Source: Centrapalus pauciflorus
Lineage: Eukaryota; Streptophyta; Magnoliopsida; Asterales; Asteraceae
Direction of reading: 5' to 3'
DNA length: 64,000 nucleotides
NCBI GenBank assembly: GCA_020465985.1
Contig: JAANYP010007920.1
Span: 397,001 to 461,000, forward strand
The notes beneath the pieces are model-generated. The model had not been told where the DNA came from, made no database searches, and worked only from the letters and a program-made list of their open reading frames with translations. Shown piece after piece: positions 9,849 to 21,733 of the stretch (position 1 is its first letter; the number at the start of each line of letters is the position of its first letter). Both the position numbers and the translations under genes were made by a program.

Positions 9849-11689
9849 TAATAAATTTCTTATATGCTAAAATGATTTAAATCTGTTAACATCAGAATTC
9901 TAATTCCAAAGTAAATATTGAGATAACTGTACAACCCTGTCATCGATAGTGAATAATACGGATGACATATGGGTCGTATCAGTTGAAGTTACGATATAAA
10001 TACATGTCCAATAAGAAATTATACCTATAGGCAATATAGGTGTTGTAATCTGAATCATGTATGATTCAAAACCCGAGAGAAATCAAAATATAATCCTAAA
10101 CACCAGCTACTTCGTAAATCCTTGTAATCTAAATGATTACAGCGTGTCTTATAATGAGACAGAGGTAGAAGTTGCTGATCCAATAAATATTAATGAGAAG
10201 AGTATCTAAATCAAGTAATTAAGCACCTAATGACAACTTGAACGAGAATCAAAGAAGTCAGAGGAACAAAGCGAGAGTGATAAAGAAATAGATTGAGATC
10301 TTTGTAAAGTCAAGCAATTGGTCATAAATGGCCAATGAAAAGTCTGTTATATGTCAATATAGATGTAAGTGTTGGATTCTCATTATGTCGATGCGAGACT
10401 AGTGAGATAGTCCATATGGAATTCTTATTCCACCTATTTGTATATAAATGAAAAGCTTCCGCCAAAAGAGTAAAGTAATTTCAAATTCAGAAATTCATCA
10501 ATGAAGATTCAAGCCTAAGTCTATACATATAATTAAACAGAATCAAAGATTATTGTTTTGTCGAAGCCTCTTGACCGAATTACACAATGAACTAATAGAG
10601 GAAGGCGATGACGATAAAGTAGAAGATGATCTAAATGGTCGTGGAGACGGTTTTGGAACCTTGGTAACTCGAGACCTGACTTCAATAACAGAATCTGTCG
10701 TCGTGTCTAACGAATCACACCGAGAAAACCTAAGCAAATTGTCGATTTCTATTAAATTGTTTCCCTGGAATTCGATTCTATATAGCATTAATTTTCATGT
10801 CATTAATATCCATAAACTGCTGAACCGTTGCGAAGAAGATGTGGACGATTGTAACTCCAAATTTTGATTCTTTGTTCGAACTCCTGTTTTGTTTGGCGAG
10901 TTTTAAATGCAGCATTTCAACATTTTGCCTCAATCTTTTATTCTTAACTTCTAAACACTCGATCTTCTTGGAAGATTTTGCTTCTTGAGAGACTGCTTAT
11001 GTAAAGGATGTGGCAGATATAGCAGTATAATTGGAGACCAAGGTAGGTAAGATGGAGTCGTTACACGAAGAGTTGACTCCGATTGTTGTGCCGGAAGATT
11101 GATTCCATTGGTTTGTTAGAGCGAAGAAAAATTATAAATCTTCATAACAAGACAACATAAATCAGAAATTGGTTAAGCGATTGATGATTGAAACATCATC
11201 AATAAAGAAACATAAAAGTACAGATATCAGACTCCCGAAAAGCTCTGTATCTATTTCAAGAGCAAATCAGAAGAGACATGAACTAACTAAAATATAGAGA
11301 TGATAGTTAAATTGAAAGAGATATAAAGTTAAATCTCAAAAGCCCACAAAGTGACTATATCACTGATAATCAGAATTTCTACAAATCTCTTATGTGATTG
11401 CATAAGTTAGCAAATGAAAATTTTGCAATAATACAGATGAGAGATTTAAAAAGCCATAACTGGCTCAAGATCAAACGAAAGTGATATATGAGCTAACTCA
11501 TGTATTGAGTTGTTATCTGGATTGATTATGGCGTAAAGCATAAAGCTCATATATTAAGAGTATGAATAATAAGTCAGAATTCTTAAAATGATCAAACAGC
11601 GAAATATTGAATCAAATATGAAGCTCAGAAGAGAAACTTGAGTTTCTTGTGCTTGAAAATTTCAAAGAAACATAAACCATGAAATACAG
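9849..11689 (+). other. Non-coding internal region of TR-GAG element
   Basis: AT-rich sequence where pol would be. I find no protease DSG, RT YVDD/FIDD or integrase HHCC/DDE motifs on the plus strand. Between about 10780 and 11100 the minus strand has a lysine/glutamate-rich reading with coiled-coil character (KKIECLEVKNKRLRQN), interrupted by at least one stop. An open frame at 10553-10867 on the plus strand has no recognisable similarity. Confidence 0.6.
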
Positions 11690-11791
11690 ATGGTGCTCGT
11701 TCAGTGGAAACACCACAAAAGTTTGTATCAGCCTTGGGAATTAAGAGATATCATAAAAGCTATCTGCCCAAGTCTGTTCGAACATATCTAA
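11690..11791 (+). pseudogene. Chromodomain tail remnant in TR-GAG element
   Basis: A 33-codon stretch reads MVLVQWKHHK...PWELRDI...CPSLFEHI then stops. It matches the end of the chromodomains in elements A, B and C (VLVQW..HHKG..ATWEPE..M...YP.LF). It is followed by CTTCGGGGACGAAG, typical of the end of chromoviral internal regions, and by a GGTGGAG purine tract before the LTR. It is the last trace of the deleted pol gene. Confidence 0.7.
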
Positions 11792-11828
11792 CTTCGGGGA
11801 CGAAGTTTGTGCGTGGTGGAGCCCATTC

Positions 11829-14335
11829 TGTAACAACCCAACTTTTAGCCCAAATAAATATCTGATTATCGAACCAAAAATGTAATTTTATTACATTACT
11901 TTGAATTATAATTTAATTAAGTCTTTGAAATATTTTAATTAAATTATATAAATATTTAAATTATGATTTATGATTTAATAAATTATTAAGATAATTAAAT
12001 AAAAGATATATAAGATACGAAAGTAATAGTGGGTTAAGTAGCAAACATAACTAGTTAGAGTATATAAACGGAATTTAAGTTTAGAAAATCAGATTTCTCT
12101 CTCTCTCTAGACTCTCTCTCTAAGATTTTCTCTCTCTACTCTCTCTCTACATCTCTCTAAGATTTCTTCTAAACCGACCGTCGGATCATCAAGATTTATA
12201 CGTCATCGGGAAGATCTCGAAGAATACTACAAGAATATACGGTTGCATGTAGGATTACACACGAATTTGAGGTAATTATTGACTAAACTCCCTAATTTCA
12301 AGAGTTTGGTTCGATTTTTATTAGAAACCGAAACCTAGGATTAAATAGTAAGAAATTTAGGTTGCATGTTTAAAATTTCTGAAGATTATGGTAAATTTAA
12401 GTTAACAGAAGTATCAGAAACAAAATCTACGGATTAATTCATTCAAATAAGTTCAAAATCTGAAATTTTAAGTAAAAATGTGTTTTGACAAAAAAATAAT
12501 CTATTTTGAATGATCTTGAATGAATTATGATGTTATGGATAAGGAAAATTGTATAAAAACACTTAATTAATGATAACACCACTTTATATTTCATTGCATG
12601 TTACTAAAAAGTGTTTTTGGGCAATTTTAATAAAAATCCGTAAGTTGCGACCTGCATATCTGCATGTGAACTCGGCGAGTTCATAGGGGAACTCGGCGAG
12701 TTCCCAAGAACACTTGAATATTTCTTCAAAAATTCATAAGTATTGGATCCGAATTCGGTTGGGACCCGAATTCGGATGAGAACCGAAATAAGTTTTGGAC
12801 CTGAAATAGAACCGAACTCGGATGTGTCCGGAATCCGGTTTTGGGTCCGTACTTCGGACGTGAACTCGGCGAGTTCACCAAGCCAACTCGGCGAGTTCTC
12901 TGCGCTTCTTGTACAATTCGAATGAAGTGTCAAAATTTCGGATGGTGCCCCATCTCGGTTCATATTTCGGATGACTCAATTCGGACCAACTTCGGATGTG
13001 TCATTTCGGATGATTTAGAACCGAATCTGGATAATCCGAATTCGGATGGTCCTAATCTGAATGCAGTATTTATAATTCAAAATATATATATACAACAGAT
13101 TCCTTATATAAATATGAATGATCAAATATTGAAATCAAGATCTATAAAATTAAGAAATACCATCAAATAGAAATCATATGAATATATATATGCACGATCA
13201 CATATGATCAGATTTCCGAAAATGCAATCTTATGAGACTTTGAGATTAAAGACCAACGAATGAACATTGAATTTATTATTCAAATGATTCTGAGGCTAAT
13301 AAATATCAATAATGATATGATTAACAGATTGAGAGCAACTGAGCCAGAGCCAGAAAGTGCAGATAACCAGTAACAGTGAGTTGTAGATTTCATTTTAACT
13401 GCATATTATGTGAATTGAGACTTTTGTTGCATGATTCTGATTTATTGATATTCTGATCTTGAGCTTATTGAAATATTGTCATAGTATATTTACTATGATT
13501 TGTTGAGCTGAGTATTTCTTCTTCTAGATTCGATTCCTTGACGAGTCACTTGATTGTTAAGCTTAACACCATCACTATTGCTCAGTGTTGGGTTAATGTT
13601 AGGCTTATGATGTGCTGATTTACGTGATGAAAGCACAGAGGGTAGCTAGAGCTGAGCATTCCGATGATATCCATATAGAGCTTTTACTGGTAGCTAGCCC
13701 AGTACGTGGCTGATCCCCACTAATGATGCGTGTGTATGGATTTATCATCATCCGAGCATTCCTTATGAATTTGTCTAAAAGTCTCAAGAGCAACAACAGT
13801 TTTATAACTGGGAGCTGAGCAAAAGTCGCGCATCAAAAGAGCATTAATTGGCCAATGACCCTTCGAGATTGAGCTGTGCATGAGCCTAGTGCAGTGCATA
13901 TAGAGCTGAGCCGTGCATGAGCCGAGTGCAGTGCATGTGCTTCCGCGTTCATAATTGCATGTTAAATGTGAAATTCTACATTCTCACTAAGCAATTAAGC
14001 TTACCCCGTTGTTGCATTATTTTTCAGGTAAAGGCAAAGGATTGGCTGAACCTAGTTCATAGGTCAGGACTCTGAAAGAGCTTGAAGTGCATTAGAACCC
14101 GTTTCAACACTTTGGTATTGTTAGATGAAAGAGCTTTGGGGTTCGGGTCTAGTTTATATTATGTGATTTGATTTGATGTAATAGTCTAGATGTTTGTACC
14201 TTGCTACTTAAAATTGCCTCTGATTATAATTAACTTTTAATTCCGCAACTGTTAATTTTATCTTAGTTTCCTGATTGATATTGCATTGCTACTGGGCCTT
14301 GACTTGAGACCTTTGAGAAATCAGAGGGTCTCACA
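11829..14335 (+). repeat. TR-GAG 3' LTR
   Basis: Near-identical to 5895-8402. The differences I see are a shorter A-run near 12488, an extra A near 13822, and five substitutions, all in the last 0.5 kb (for example GAGTTGTG/GAGCTGTG and ATTGCGTTG/ATTGCATTG). It ends GTCTCACA at 14335, followed by the TSD copy TCCCT. Confidence 0.92.
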
Positions 14336-14529
14336 TCCCTGCTCAAATCCAAGCCTATCTTGGAGGGGATCTTGACAAAGCAGCTTCAATTGTTGAGATA
14401 AATAGTCTGGAAAAAGACTTATCCACTCATGGTGAGCTTCCAAGTACCTTCCTTCAGAAAGTAAATGGTAAGCTAGTCTCAACAAATAGGTTTGTCAGGC
14501 CTCAAAACACTGACAGCTTGTGTGAAAAA
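14336..14529 (+). pseudogene. Copia gag, middle fragment
   Basis: This resumes the copia reading after the TR-GAG insertion. The frame encodes a segment with QAYLGGDLDKAA, ending at SLCEK, where the solo LTR interrupts it. It continues at 16799 with KAPKTDD. It confirms that both insertions lie within one once-continuous gag. Confidence 0.8.
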
Positions 14530-16798
14530 TGTGACACCCTTGCCACAACAACCTCTGATTACTTAATTAAAGTGCGGAAGCAATTAATGTACAAAATAAA
14601 GTATTACAACAGTTTCAAATCACTCTACAGTGCTACAAAGGTTACATGTCTATATCTAAAGACTTCCATTACATTACATTGTCCCAAATTCATTACAACA
14701 TTAATCTCAACAATAAGTTACCAAATAAGCAACTGAGTCTTCAATTCACTTCAAACAACAACCTAGCTAGATGGTCCCGCAGCTGATTTTCCTTTTCCTG
14801 TAAAAATTTCAACAACTAAAACGTAAGCGAATGCTTAGTGAATACATAGATTGCGCATTTTATAAATTTTTATGAAGCCCAAGGATAACACAGATGACCA
14901 ACATCGGATATCCTCTTCGTACACAAAGTACGGACCAGAGCCGCAGCCCCTTCGAGCCCACAGCTCGGCATTTAAACATACCATCTTAGACAAACGTACG
15001 ATCGGGGATGACATACTGCCTACCGGGCCTAGGAGGGATCAGCTCCAGGTCATATAGCACAGTAACATCAGAGTAATTGATGCGACCCACCGGTCCATCA
15101 CTAGATGCACAACAACCGAAAGGACATGCAACAAGTAAGAATGTGCATCTGAATCTACGCAAGTTAGTAGAATTCCAAACAAATAATTGAAGCAACAGGT
15201 CTCAGCAGGCAAAGCTTACATAAAACAAATATAAACATGCGAAATCTACTGTACTCACAGTGGGTGCGTTATTAATCTTTAATCAATTTTATTTCTCCTC
15301 AGGCTTTCAACCGGATCCACAAAGTACCCCACTGTGGGTTAAACAACACCACAAGGGACCTGTAAGTCAGTTGTACAACATATCGTGTCAATAACTGTTT
15401 AAATTCACAAAACTTAATTTTATATTTATTGCAAAGTTTGGTCCCCATTTCGGATCTATGTCCGAATTCGGACCACACCCGAATTCGGACCCCAGTTCGG
15501 ATCCCATTTAATTCTCAATTCGGTCCACACACATATATATAAGTCCAAATTCGGATCCTTTGTAAATTCGGACCATATTAGATTCGGACCATATCCGAAT
15601 TCGTACCATACTTGTCTCAAATTCGGACCATAGCCAGTTCGGTCCCTCAATGAATTCGGACCACCATCCGAATTCGGTTTTCCCAACACTTAGAAATTAT
15701 TTCTGTTTTTATAAATCAACACTTCGGACCATATCCGAATTCGGTCCCCAACCGAATTCGGACCCCATCCGAATTCATACACTTAGAATATTTTTGCCCC
15801 ATTTTTGATTGTTCACATTTCGGATCATAAGCCATTTCGGATTATATGCTGGATTCGAATCTATCCTAGATTCGAATGGTGCCAGATTCGAAGACCTAAC
15901 AGATTCGAAATCTAACAGATTCGAACATCCGAATTCGGATCATTCGAATCTGTTCTTGATTCGACCATTTTCCAGATTTAAATCTAAGTCATTTTCCGTG
16001 TTTATCCCATACATGCAATAACTTATACCCACTAAAATGCACCTATTTTCAAGCATTATAACACTATTAATAACATGTTTTTATACCAAATTACAACCCT
16101 TTTTAACCATTTTTCATCATTTTCGACCACACACACTAAAACACACACTAATTTCCAGAAATCATACTTATAGTGCGAATCAGAAGCTGAAATTTAATAT
16201 ATATCAACCTTAACACTCGAGTTTAATGATTCCATAACAATATCATACATGCATCAACATTTGCATCACCAAATCTAAATTTCGGTTCTTATAAAAACCG
16301 ACCCAAAAACTCTTAAATTCGAAGAGTTCAAGAAATATTTACCTCAATTCGTCAATTGCAGATGTTTTAGTTCCTTGAATACAAGCTAAATCCAGATTTT
16401 CAGCTTCAAATATCAACTTTTGATAATCTTCAATATTTTAGAGAGAGAGAGAGCCGAGAGGGAGAGAGAGTTTTAGTGAGAGAGTGAGTTGATTCAAATG
16501 AAGTGAAATAATGATTTTTCCCCCTTTTATTTCACACTTTCAACTTTTGGCACATTTCACCCCTTCACTTATCCGGTTCCGTAAAATACTGATTTTTATA
16601 AAATAAAGAATTCTATCTTTATTTTATTTTCCTTAACAATTAAATAATTATTTCACTTAATAATTTAAATTTCTAAATTACTAAATTTCCATATAATGCA
16701 ACCAACTTTATAATTTATCCAAAATCAGTACCAACTTAACTTACATAATTCAACTTAAATTACAAATTTAAACTTAATTTAAATCCGAGGATGTTACA
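14530..16798 (-). repeat. Solo LTR of a gypsy-type element, minus orientation (TSD AAAAA)
   Basis: Plus-strand ends are TGTGACACCC and GGATGTTACA. Read on the minus strand it starts TGTAACATCCTCGGATTT and ends GGGTGTCACA, matching gypsy LTRs of this window. AAAAA flanks both ends (14525-14529, 16799-16803). No internal region or second LTR exists, so it is a solo LTR left by LTR-LTR recombination. It shares features with the TR-GAG LTR: a CT-rich leader (16440-16475), a GAATTGAG|GTAAAT donor-like site (minus, near 16342), and a 0.5 kb field of GAATTCGG words at 15440-15960. Small frames within it are not genes. Confidence 0.85.
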
Positions 16799-17714
16799 AA
16801 AAAGCTCCAAAAACTGATGATGGAATGTGTTCTCCATCAAATCAGCATGCTAAGTGCTCAGCTGGTTCACATAAGCAAAAGAAGGGAAAACAAGCTCAAG
16901 CTGCAACTCTGGATACCAAACCTGTTAACAAGATAGGCTCTGGGTCTAAAGCTGATGGTAAGAGACCTGTTAATCACTTTGATGCTGATCATTTTGAGAA
17001 AAAGTTTTCAAAAGGTAAGCAGCCTGCTTTCAACAGGGGTAAGTCCTATGTTGAAAGTAAATCTACTATGATTTCTAATAAGTTTTTAAATCATAGTGGA
17101 AAATTGGTTATAAATGAAGGTAAGTCTTTCAAAACCAAAAGCAGTGATTATGTTGATAGGCAACATCCATCACATCTCAGTAAGGGCAAAGGCAAAGCCA
17201 TTGCTCAACCTGAGAAATTTGGGAATAAGTTTCCCGCACCTGTGGAAGCTCAAAGGCCAATCAAACTTCCTGTATTTGATATTTGTCCTCCTAAAAAGAG
17301 GAAATAGGATACAGGTAAAGCTGTTGCCATTGTGCCTTCCACCCAAAGTGTTGATTCTTCCAAAAATAGTAATAAGTTTGCTAAACCTGCTGAAAAGATC
17401 AACAAGAATGATTCAGAATGTGTTTCTGGAAGTACTTCTTCCAAAAAGGCCAAAAAGAGAAAATGTTATAAATGTGGAAAGAAGACACATATGGCCAAAG
17501 ACTGTCTGAAACTGAGAACATGAGGCCTGTTGACTCTGCTAGTTCCATCATTGCAAAAACAAGCAGTGTTGGAAGTAATATGGTCAATGAGGATAGTATC
17601 CAAGCTGATACAATCCAATTAGGGAATATTAGTGTGGATATCACTGGTCCATCAACAAATGTTGATGAAGTAGGAGAACTCATCCCTATGATGAGTTCCC
17701 CTAAAAATAACTAA
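16799..17714 (+). pseudogene. Copia gag, 3' part with second zinc knuckle
   Basis: A lysine-rich basic region (16825-17307) is followed by a stop at 17305-17307. The next frame carries a CCHC knuckle (CYKCGKKTHMAKDC) at about 17464-17505. A TGA follows at 17521, and an acidic linker leads into the protease. The basic tail and knuckle fit nucleocapsid-type RNA binding. Continuity with 14336-14529 is broken only by the solo LTR. Confidence 0.8.
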
Positions 17715-17749
17715 TATTTTCCCATCACACTCTGCAGGACAAACAACCA

Positions 17750-18055
17750 TCCCAGGTTTGGTACTTGGATAGTGGCTACTCAGGACATATGACAGGTTGT
17801 AAGGATCTGTTGAGTGATCTCAGGCCTGAAAAAGGGCCAAAAGTCACCTTTGGTGACAATGTACAGGGATCCACCAAAGGATATGGAACTCTGCAAGCTG
17901 GTGCTGCAATATGCAAAAGAGTAGTCGATGTGTCTATGCTGAAACACAATCTTGTAAGCATAAGTCAACTGTGTGATGCTGGTTACAAGGTTAACTTTGA
18001 TGAGCACCTGGGTTACATATTGGATTCCCAAGGGAAAGCTGTGCTGTGAGCATAA
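17750..18055 (+). pseudogene. Copia aspartic protease
   Basis: The reading VWYLDSGYSGHMTG at about 17759-17800 contains the DSG active site of Ty1/copia proteases (family form DSGCSRHMTG). The FGDN and YGTL motifs and the HNLVSISQLCD segment follow as expected. The Cys after DSG is replaced by Tyr. The frame ends with a TGA at 18047-18049 before the integrase frame. Confidence 0.85.
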
Positions 18056-18076
18056 CGGAAGAAAGGTGTATATGTT

Positions 18077-19402
18077 GTGGACATGAAATCTGCTGATCCC
18101 ACAACTGAAACCTGCTTTATCTCCAGAAGCAATGCAGACCTGAACTGGTTATGGCACAAAAGGCTATCACACCTGAACTTCAAGAATATCAACAAACTCT
18201 GTAAGAAAGAGTTCGTAACAGGTTTGCCTTCTATAACCTTTGTTAAGGATAAACTCTGCACACCTTGTGAGAAAGGCAAGCAGAGAAAAATATCTTTTAC
18301 ATCTAATCATAATTTCTCTATTGAGACTCCTCTCTTCTTAATCCACATGGACTTGTTTGGACCAGTCAGTGTCCCAAGTCTAGGAGGTAGAATATACACT
18401 CTAGTAATGGTTGATGAGTTCTCCAGGTTTACATGGGTGATCTTTCTGAAGAGCAAAGGAGAGGCTGCTAGAGAAATCATTGGATTTATCAAAAAGATGG
18501 AGATGCTGAACTCTGCTCAAGTTAAGCAGCTTAGAAGTGATCATGGTACTGAATTCAAAAACAGTACTCTTGAAGACTTTTGTGAAGAAAGAGGGATTTC
18601 ACAAAACTTTTCAGCTGTAAGAACTCCACAACAAAATGGAGTTGCTGAAAGGAGAAATAGAACTCTCATTGAATCTGCTAGAACCATGTTGTGTGCATCA
18701 GGTTTACCTTCATCATTATGGGTTGAAGCTGTCAACACTGCCTGCTTCACCCAAAACAGATCCTTGGAGGTGAAAAGGTTCAACAAGACTCCCTATGAGT
18801 TAATCAAAGGGAGAAGACCAAACATTAGCTATTTCCATGTGTTTGGATGTCCCTGCTTCATTCTGAATCAAAGGGACCAGCTGACGAAATTTAAACCCAA
18901 AGCTGATGAAGGTGTGTTTGTTGGATATTCTGCTATCTCCAAAGCCTACAGAGTATACAACTATAAAAGAAAGGTGATAGATGAATCTATCAATGTCACC
19001 TTTGAGGAGTCTAGGAGTGCTTCCACAAAAGCTGTTCCTGAATCAGTTTCAGGAGAATTCAGCTTTGATGATCTCATGCATTCCATTAATGAAGAAAAGG
19101 ACTCAAAAGCTTCCACTACACCTAGAGTGGAATCTGTTAACCACAATGGACATGATGATGACTATGTTGATACACCCTGTGTGAATAAGTGTACTGACAT
19201 AATTACAACACCATGTCCTGAACCAATCAATGCTGATTTTCCTAGATCCTCTACTGATTTGTTCAACAATGGAGAGTCATGTTCAACAAGTGAACAGGCT
19301 CAAGATAACAATGTGTCTAAAAATATTGAAAGCTGCTCAACAGGACCTATTGAAGATGCAAATGACTCAGGACCTATTAAAAATATTGAGACAAGATCCT
19401 AA
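18077..19402 (+). pseudogene. Copia integrase
   Basis: An open 441-codon segment. The GAG-pre-integrase zinc domain (HKRLSHLNF...CTPCEKGKQ) lies at about residues 31-75. The catalytic core has the three acidic residues: Asp in HMDLFGPV, Asp in LRSDHGTEF, and Glu in PQQNGVAERRNRT. A C-terminal region follows with HVFGCPCFIL and FVGYS. This is the best preserved pol part, but frameshifts on both sides separate it from protease and RT, so it is annotated as part of a dead polyprotein. Confidence 0.88.
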
Positions 19403-19409
19403 GTGGATC

Positions 19410-20666
19410 AGGTGTCACCCAGATGATCAAATAGTTGGTGACATGAACAAAGGGGTGCAAACAAGATGGGACAGCTTAGGAAACTTTTTTATGTTTTCTA
19501 GCTTTGTGTCCCTGATGGAGCCTAAGAAAGTGGATGAAGCACTGAAAGATGCCAATTGGATCACTGCCATGCAAGAAGAGCTCAATCAGTTTGAGAGAAA
19601 CAAAGTATGGAAGTTGGTCCCTGCTCCTAAAGGTAAAACAATAATTGGCACCAAATGGGTTTTCAGGAACAAAATGGATAAGCAAGGTCATGTTATTAGA
19701 AATAAGGTAAGACTGGTTGCTCAAGGCTACAGACAGGAAGAAGGCATTGACTATGATGAAACATTTACTCCAGTGGCCAGGTTAGAGGCATTTCGTTTGT
19801 TTCTAGCCTACGCTGCCCACAAGAGTATGAAAGTATCTCAAATGGATGTAAAGAGTGCATTTTTGAATGGAAAGCTGCAAGAAGAAGTGTATGTCAAGCA
19901 GCCTCCAGGTTTTGAAAATGAACATCATCCAGGTTTTGTCTATAAGTTGGACAAAGCTCTCTATGGTCTAAAACAAGCCCCTAGAGCTTGGTATGACACT
20001 CTAACTGATTTTCTTATGAGCAATGGTTATTCTAGAGGTCAAGTGGATACCACATTGTTCATAAAGAATGTGAAGTCTGATATTATGCTTGTTCAAATTT
20101 ATGTGGATGACATAATATTTGGTTCTACTAATGAGCAGTTATGCAAGAATTTTTCACTACTCATGAAATCAAAATATGAAATGAGTATGATGGGAGAACT
20201 TACTTTCTTTCTGGGATTACAGGTTAAACAAACCTCAAATGGAATTTTCATAAATCAAAGAAAGTACACTTTAGATCTTTTGAAAAAGTTTAAATTTGAT
20301 CAAAGTTCTCCTATCAAAACCCCAATGGCAACCAATGTAAAGTTGGATGCTGATGCCAGTGGCAAAGCTGTTTTAGTAACAGCTTACAGAGGCACGATTG
20401 GGAGCTTGCTATATTTAACTGCTAGTAGACCAGATATTATGTTTGCTACCTGTTTATGTGCTAGGTTTCAAGCTGATCCTAAGGAATCACATCTAGCTGC
20501 TGTAAAAAGAATCTTCAGATGCCTTAAGGGTACCCTAGGTTTGGGTCTTTGGTATCCTAAAGACTTAAGTCTTGAGCTAACACGATATTCAGATTCTGAT
20601 TTTGCAGGCTGCAGGCTAGACAGAAAAAGCACAACAGGTGGATGTCAACTCCTTGGTGGTAAGTAG
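19410..20666 (+). pseudogene. Copia reverse transcriptase and RNase H start
   Basis: The RT domain has WVFRNKMDKQG, ARLEAFRLFLAYAAH, QMDVKSAFLNG, PPGFE, LYGLKQAPRAWY and the catalytic IYVDDIIFG, all in one frame from about 19540 to 20240. The tail continues through RPDIMFATCLCARFQ to the start of RNase H (YSDSDFAGCRLDRKSTTGG). It ends at an in-frame TAG at 20664-20666. The RT core looks intact; the stop and the upstream frameshift are the damage. Confidence 0.9.
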
Positions 20667-21047
20667 ATCAGTTGGTGTAGCAAGAAGTAGAACTCAGTTT
20701 CTACTTCTACTGCTGAAGCTGAGTATATTGCTGCTGGAAGCTGCTGTGGGCAGATTCCGTGGATGCAGCATCAGCTTGAAGACTATGGACTTGTATATAG
20801 GAAGACCCCTATTCTGTGTGATAATACAAGTGCTATAGCTATCTCCAACAATCCAATATTTCATTCCAAAACAAAGCATATAGAAGTCAGACATCATTTT
20901 ATCAGAGATCACATCCAGAAAGGTAATATGGAGGTAAGTTTTATTTCCACAGATGAAAAGCTTGTAGACATTTTTACCAAGCCTCTTGATGAAAACAGGT
21001 TTAATTATCTTGTAAGCAAGCTGGGCATGTTAAATAAAAGTGACTAA
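20667..21047 (+). pseudogene. Copia RNase H, C-terminal part
   Basis: After the TAG at 20664 and a further frame change, the reading continues with STAEAEYIAA, then (in the frame open from 20763) LCDNTSAIAISNNPIFHSKTKHIEVRHHFIRD and VDIFTKPLDENRF, the standard end of Ty1/copia RNase H. Pol ends at the TAA near 21045. Confidence 0.88.
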
Positions 21048-21733
21048 GTGTCCTTAATGTTCTAAGGCATTATATGTCTCAAACTGCTCAAGTTTCTCAG
21101 AACACCTTACACAGAACAGGCTATGCATGTTCTACACTTATCCAATTTCTGAAAACTTGAACAGCTTGAGCGTATAACAGGTTTGAAACCATCGTTTTTC
21201 ACTTCAAACTTGTTCTATTGATCAAACCCCCAACCTGATCACTCTCTCAATTTGTCATACAAGACATTGTCTTGTAACCTGGTCAGCTATTGAACATAAC
21301 CTGTTCTTACATAGCAGCACAGGTTGAATGAACAGCTTGAGGAATGAACAGTTTGTGATGAACCCTGCTCATCACAGGTTTGACCAACAGCTTAGAACAT
21401 CAGTTTTAATTACCTTTCTTCATAATTAAGTTACTTAATTTATGTATTTATTTAACTTAATCATCTATGGATAATGTGTGTTAATGTGTGTTAGTGACTA
21501 TAAAGTTTCAAGTGGTCTGACAACCGTTCTGACATGGACAACTGTTCCGTTTTCCGTTAAAGAACATTTCAAATCAACCGCCCAAACCTTTCTCTCTCCT
21601 ACCCACTCACATTCGAATCCTATAAATACCTCCTCTAGTGTTTCATCTTCTTCTTCCTCTACTGCTACCATAACTACCCAAAGAACCCTAAATCGACTAA
21701 GTATCCAGTACTCATCTCTCCACTACTCTAAAC
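21048..21733 (+). promoter_or_regulatory. Pol/env-like spacer with candidate internal promoter
   Basis: There is no coding match. The first part has many ACAGGTT/AACAGCTT words. Near the end a TATAAATA (21621-21628) is followed by a CT-rich leader, a telo-box-like AACCCTAA (21684-21691) and AAACATGGCT at the env-like start codon 113 nt downstream of the TATA. This layout resembles a plant core promoter with a short 5' UTR. Activity is inferred. Confidence 0.5.

Larger units (their letters stand above)
5895..14335 (+). mobile_element. TR-GAG type non-autonomous Ty3/gypsy element (young, TSD TCCCT)
   Basis: Two near-identical 2.5 kb LTRs (5895-8402 and 11829-14335) bound an internal region with a primer-binding site, one intact gag gene and no protease, reverse transcriptase or integrase. 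TCCCT occurs exactly at 5890-5894 and 14336-14340, a perfect 5-bp target-site duplication inside the copia gag. By eye the LTRs differ by about five substitutions and two one-to-two-base indels, so insertion was recent. Terminal-repeat retrotransposons that keep only gag are described in plants as TR-GAGs. A chromodomain-like remnant before the 3' LTR shows descent from a chromovirus by loss of pol. Confidence 0.9.
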
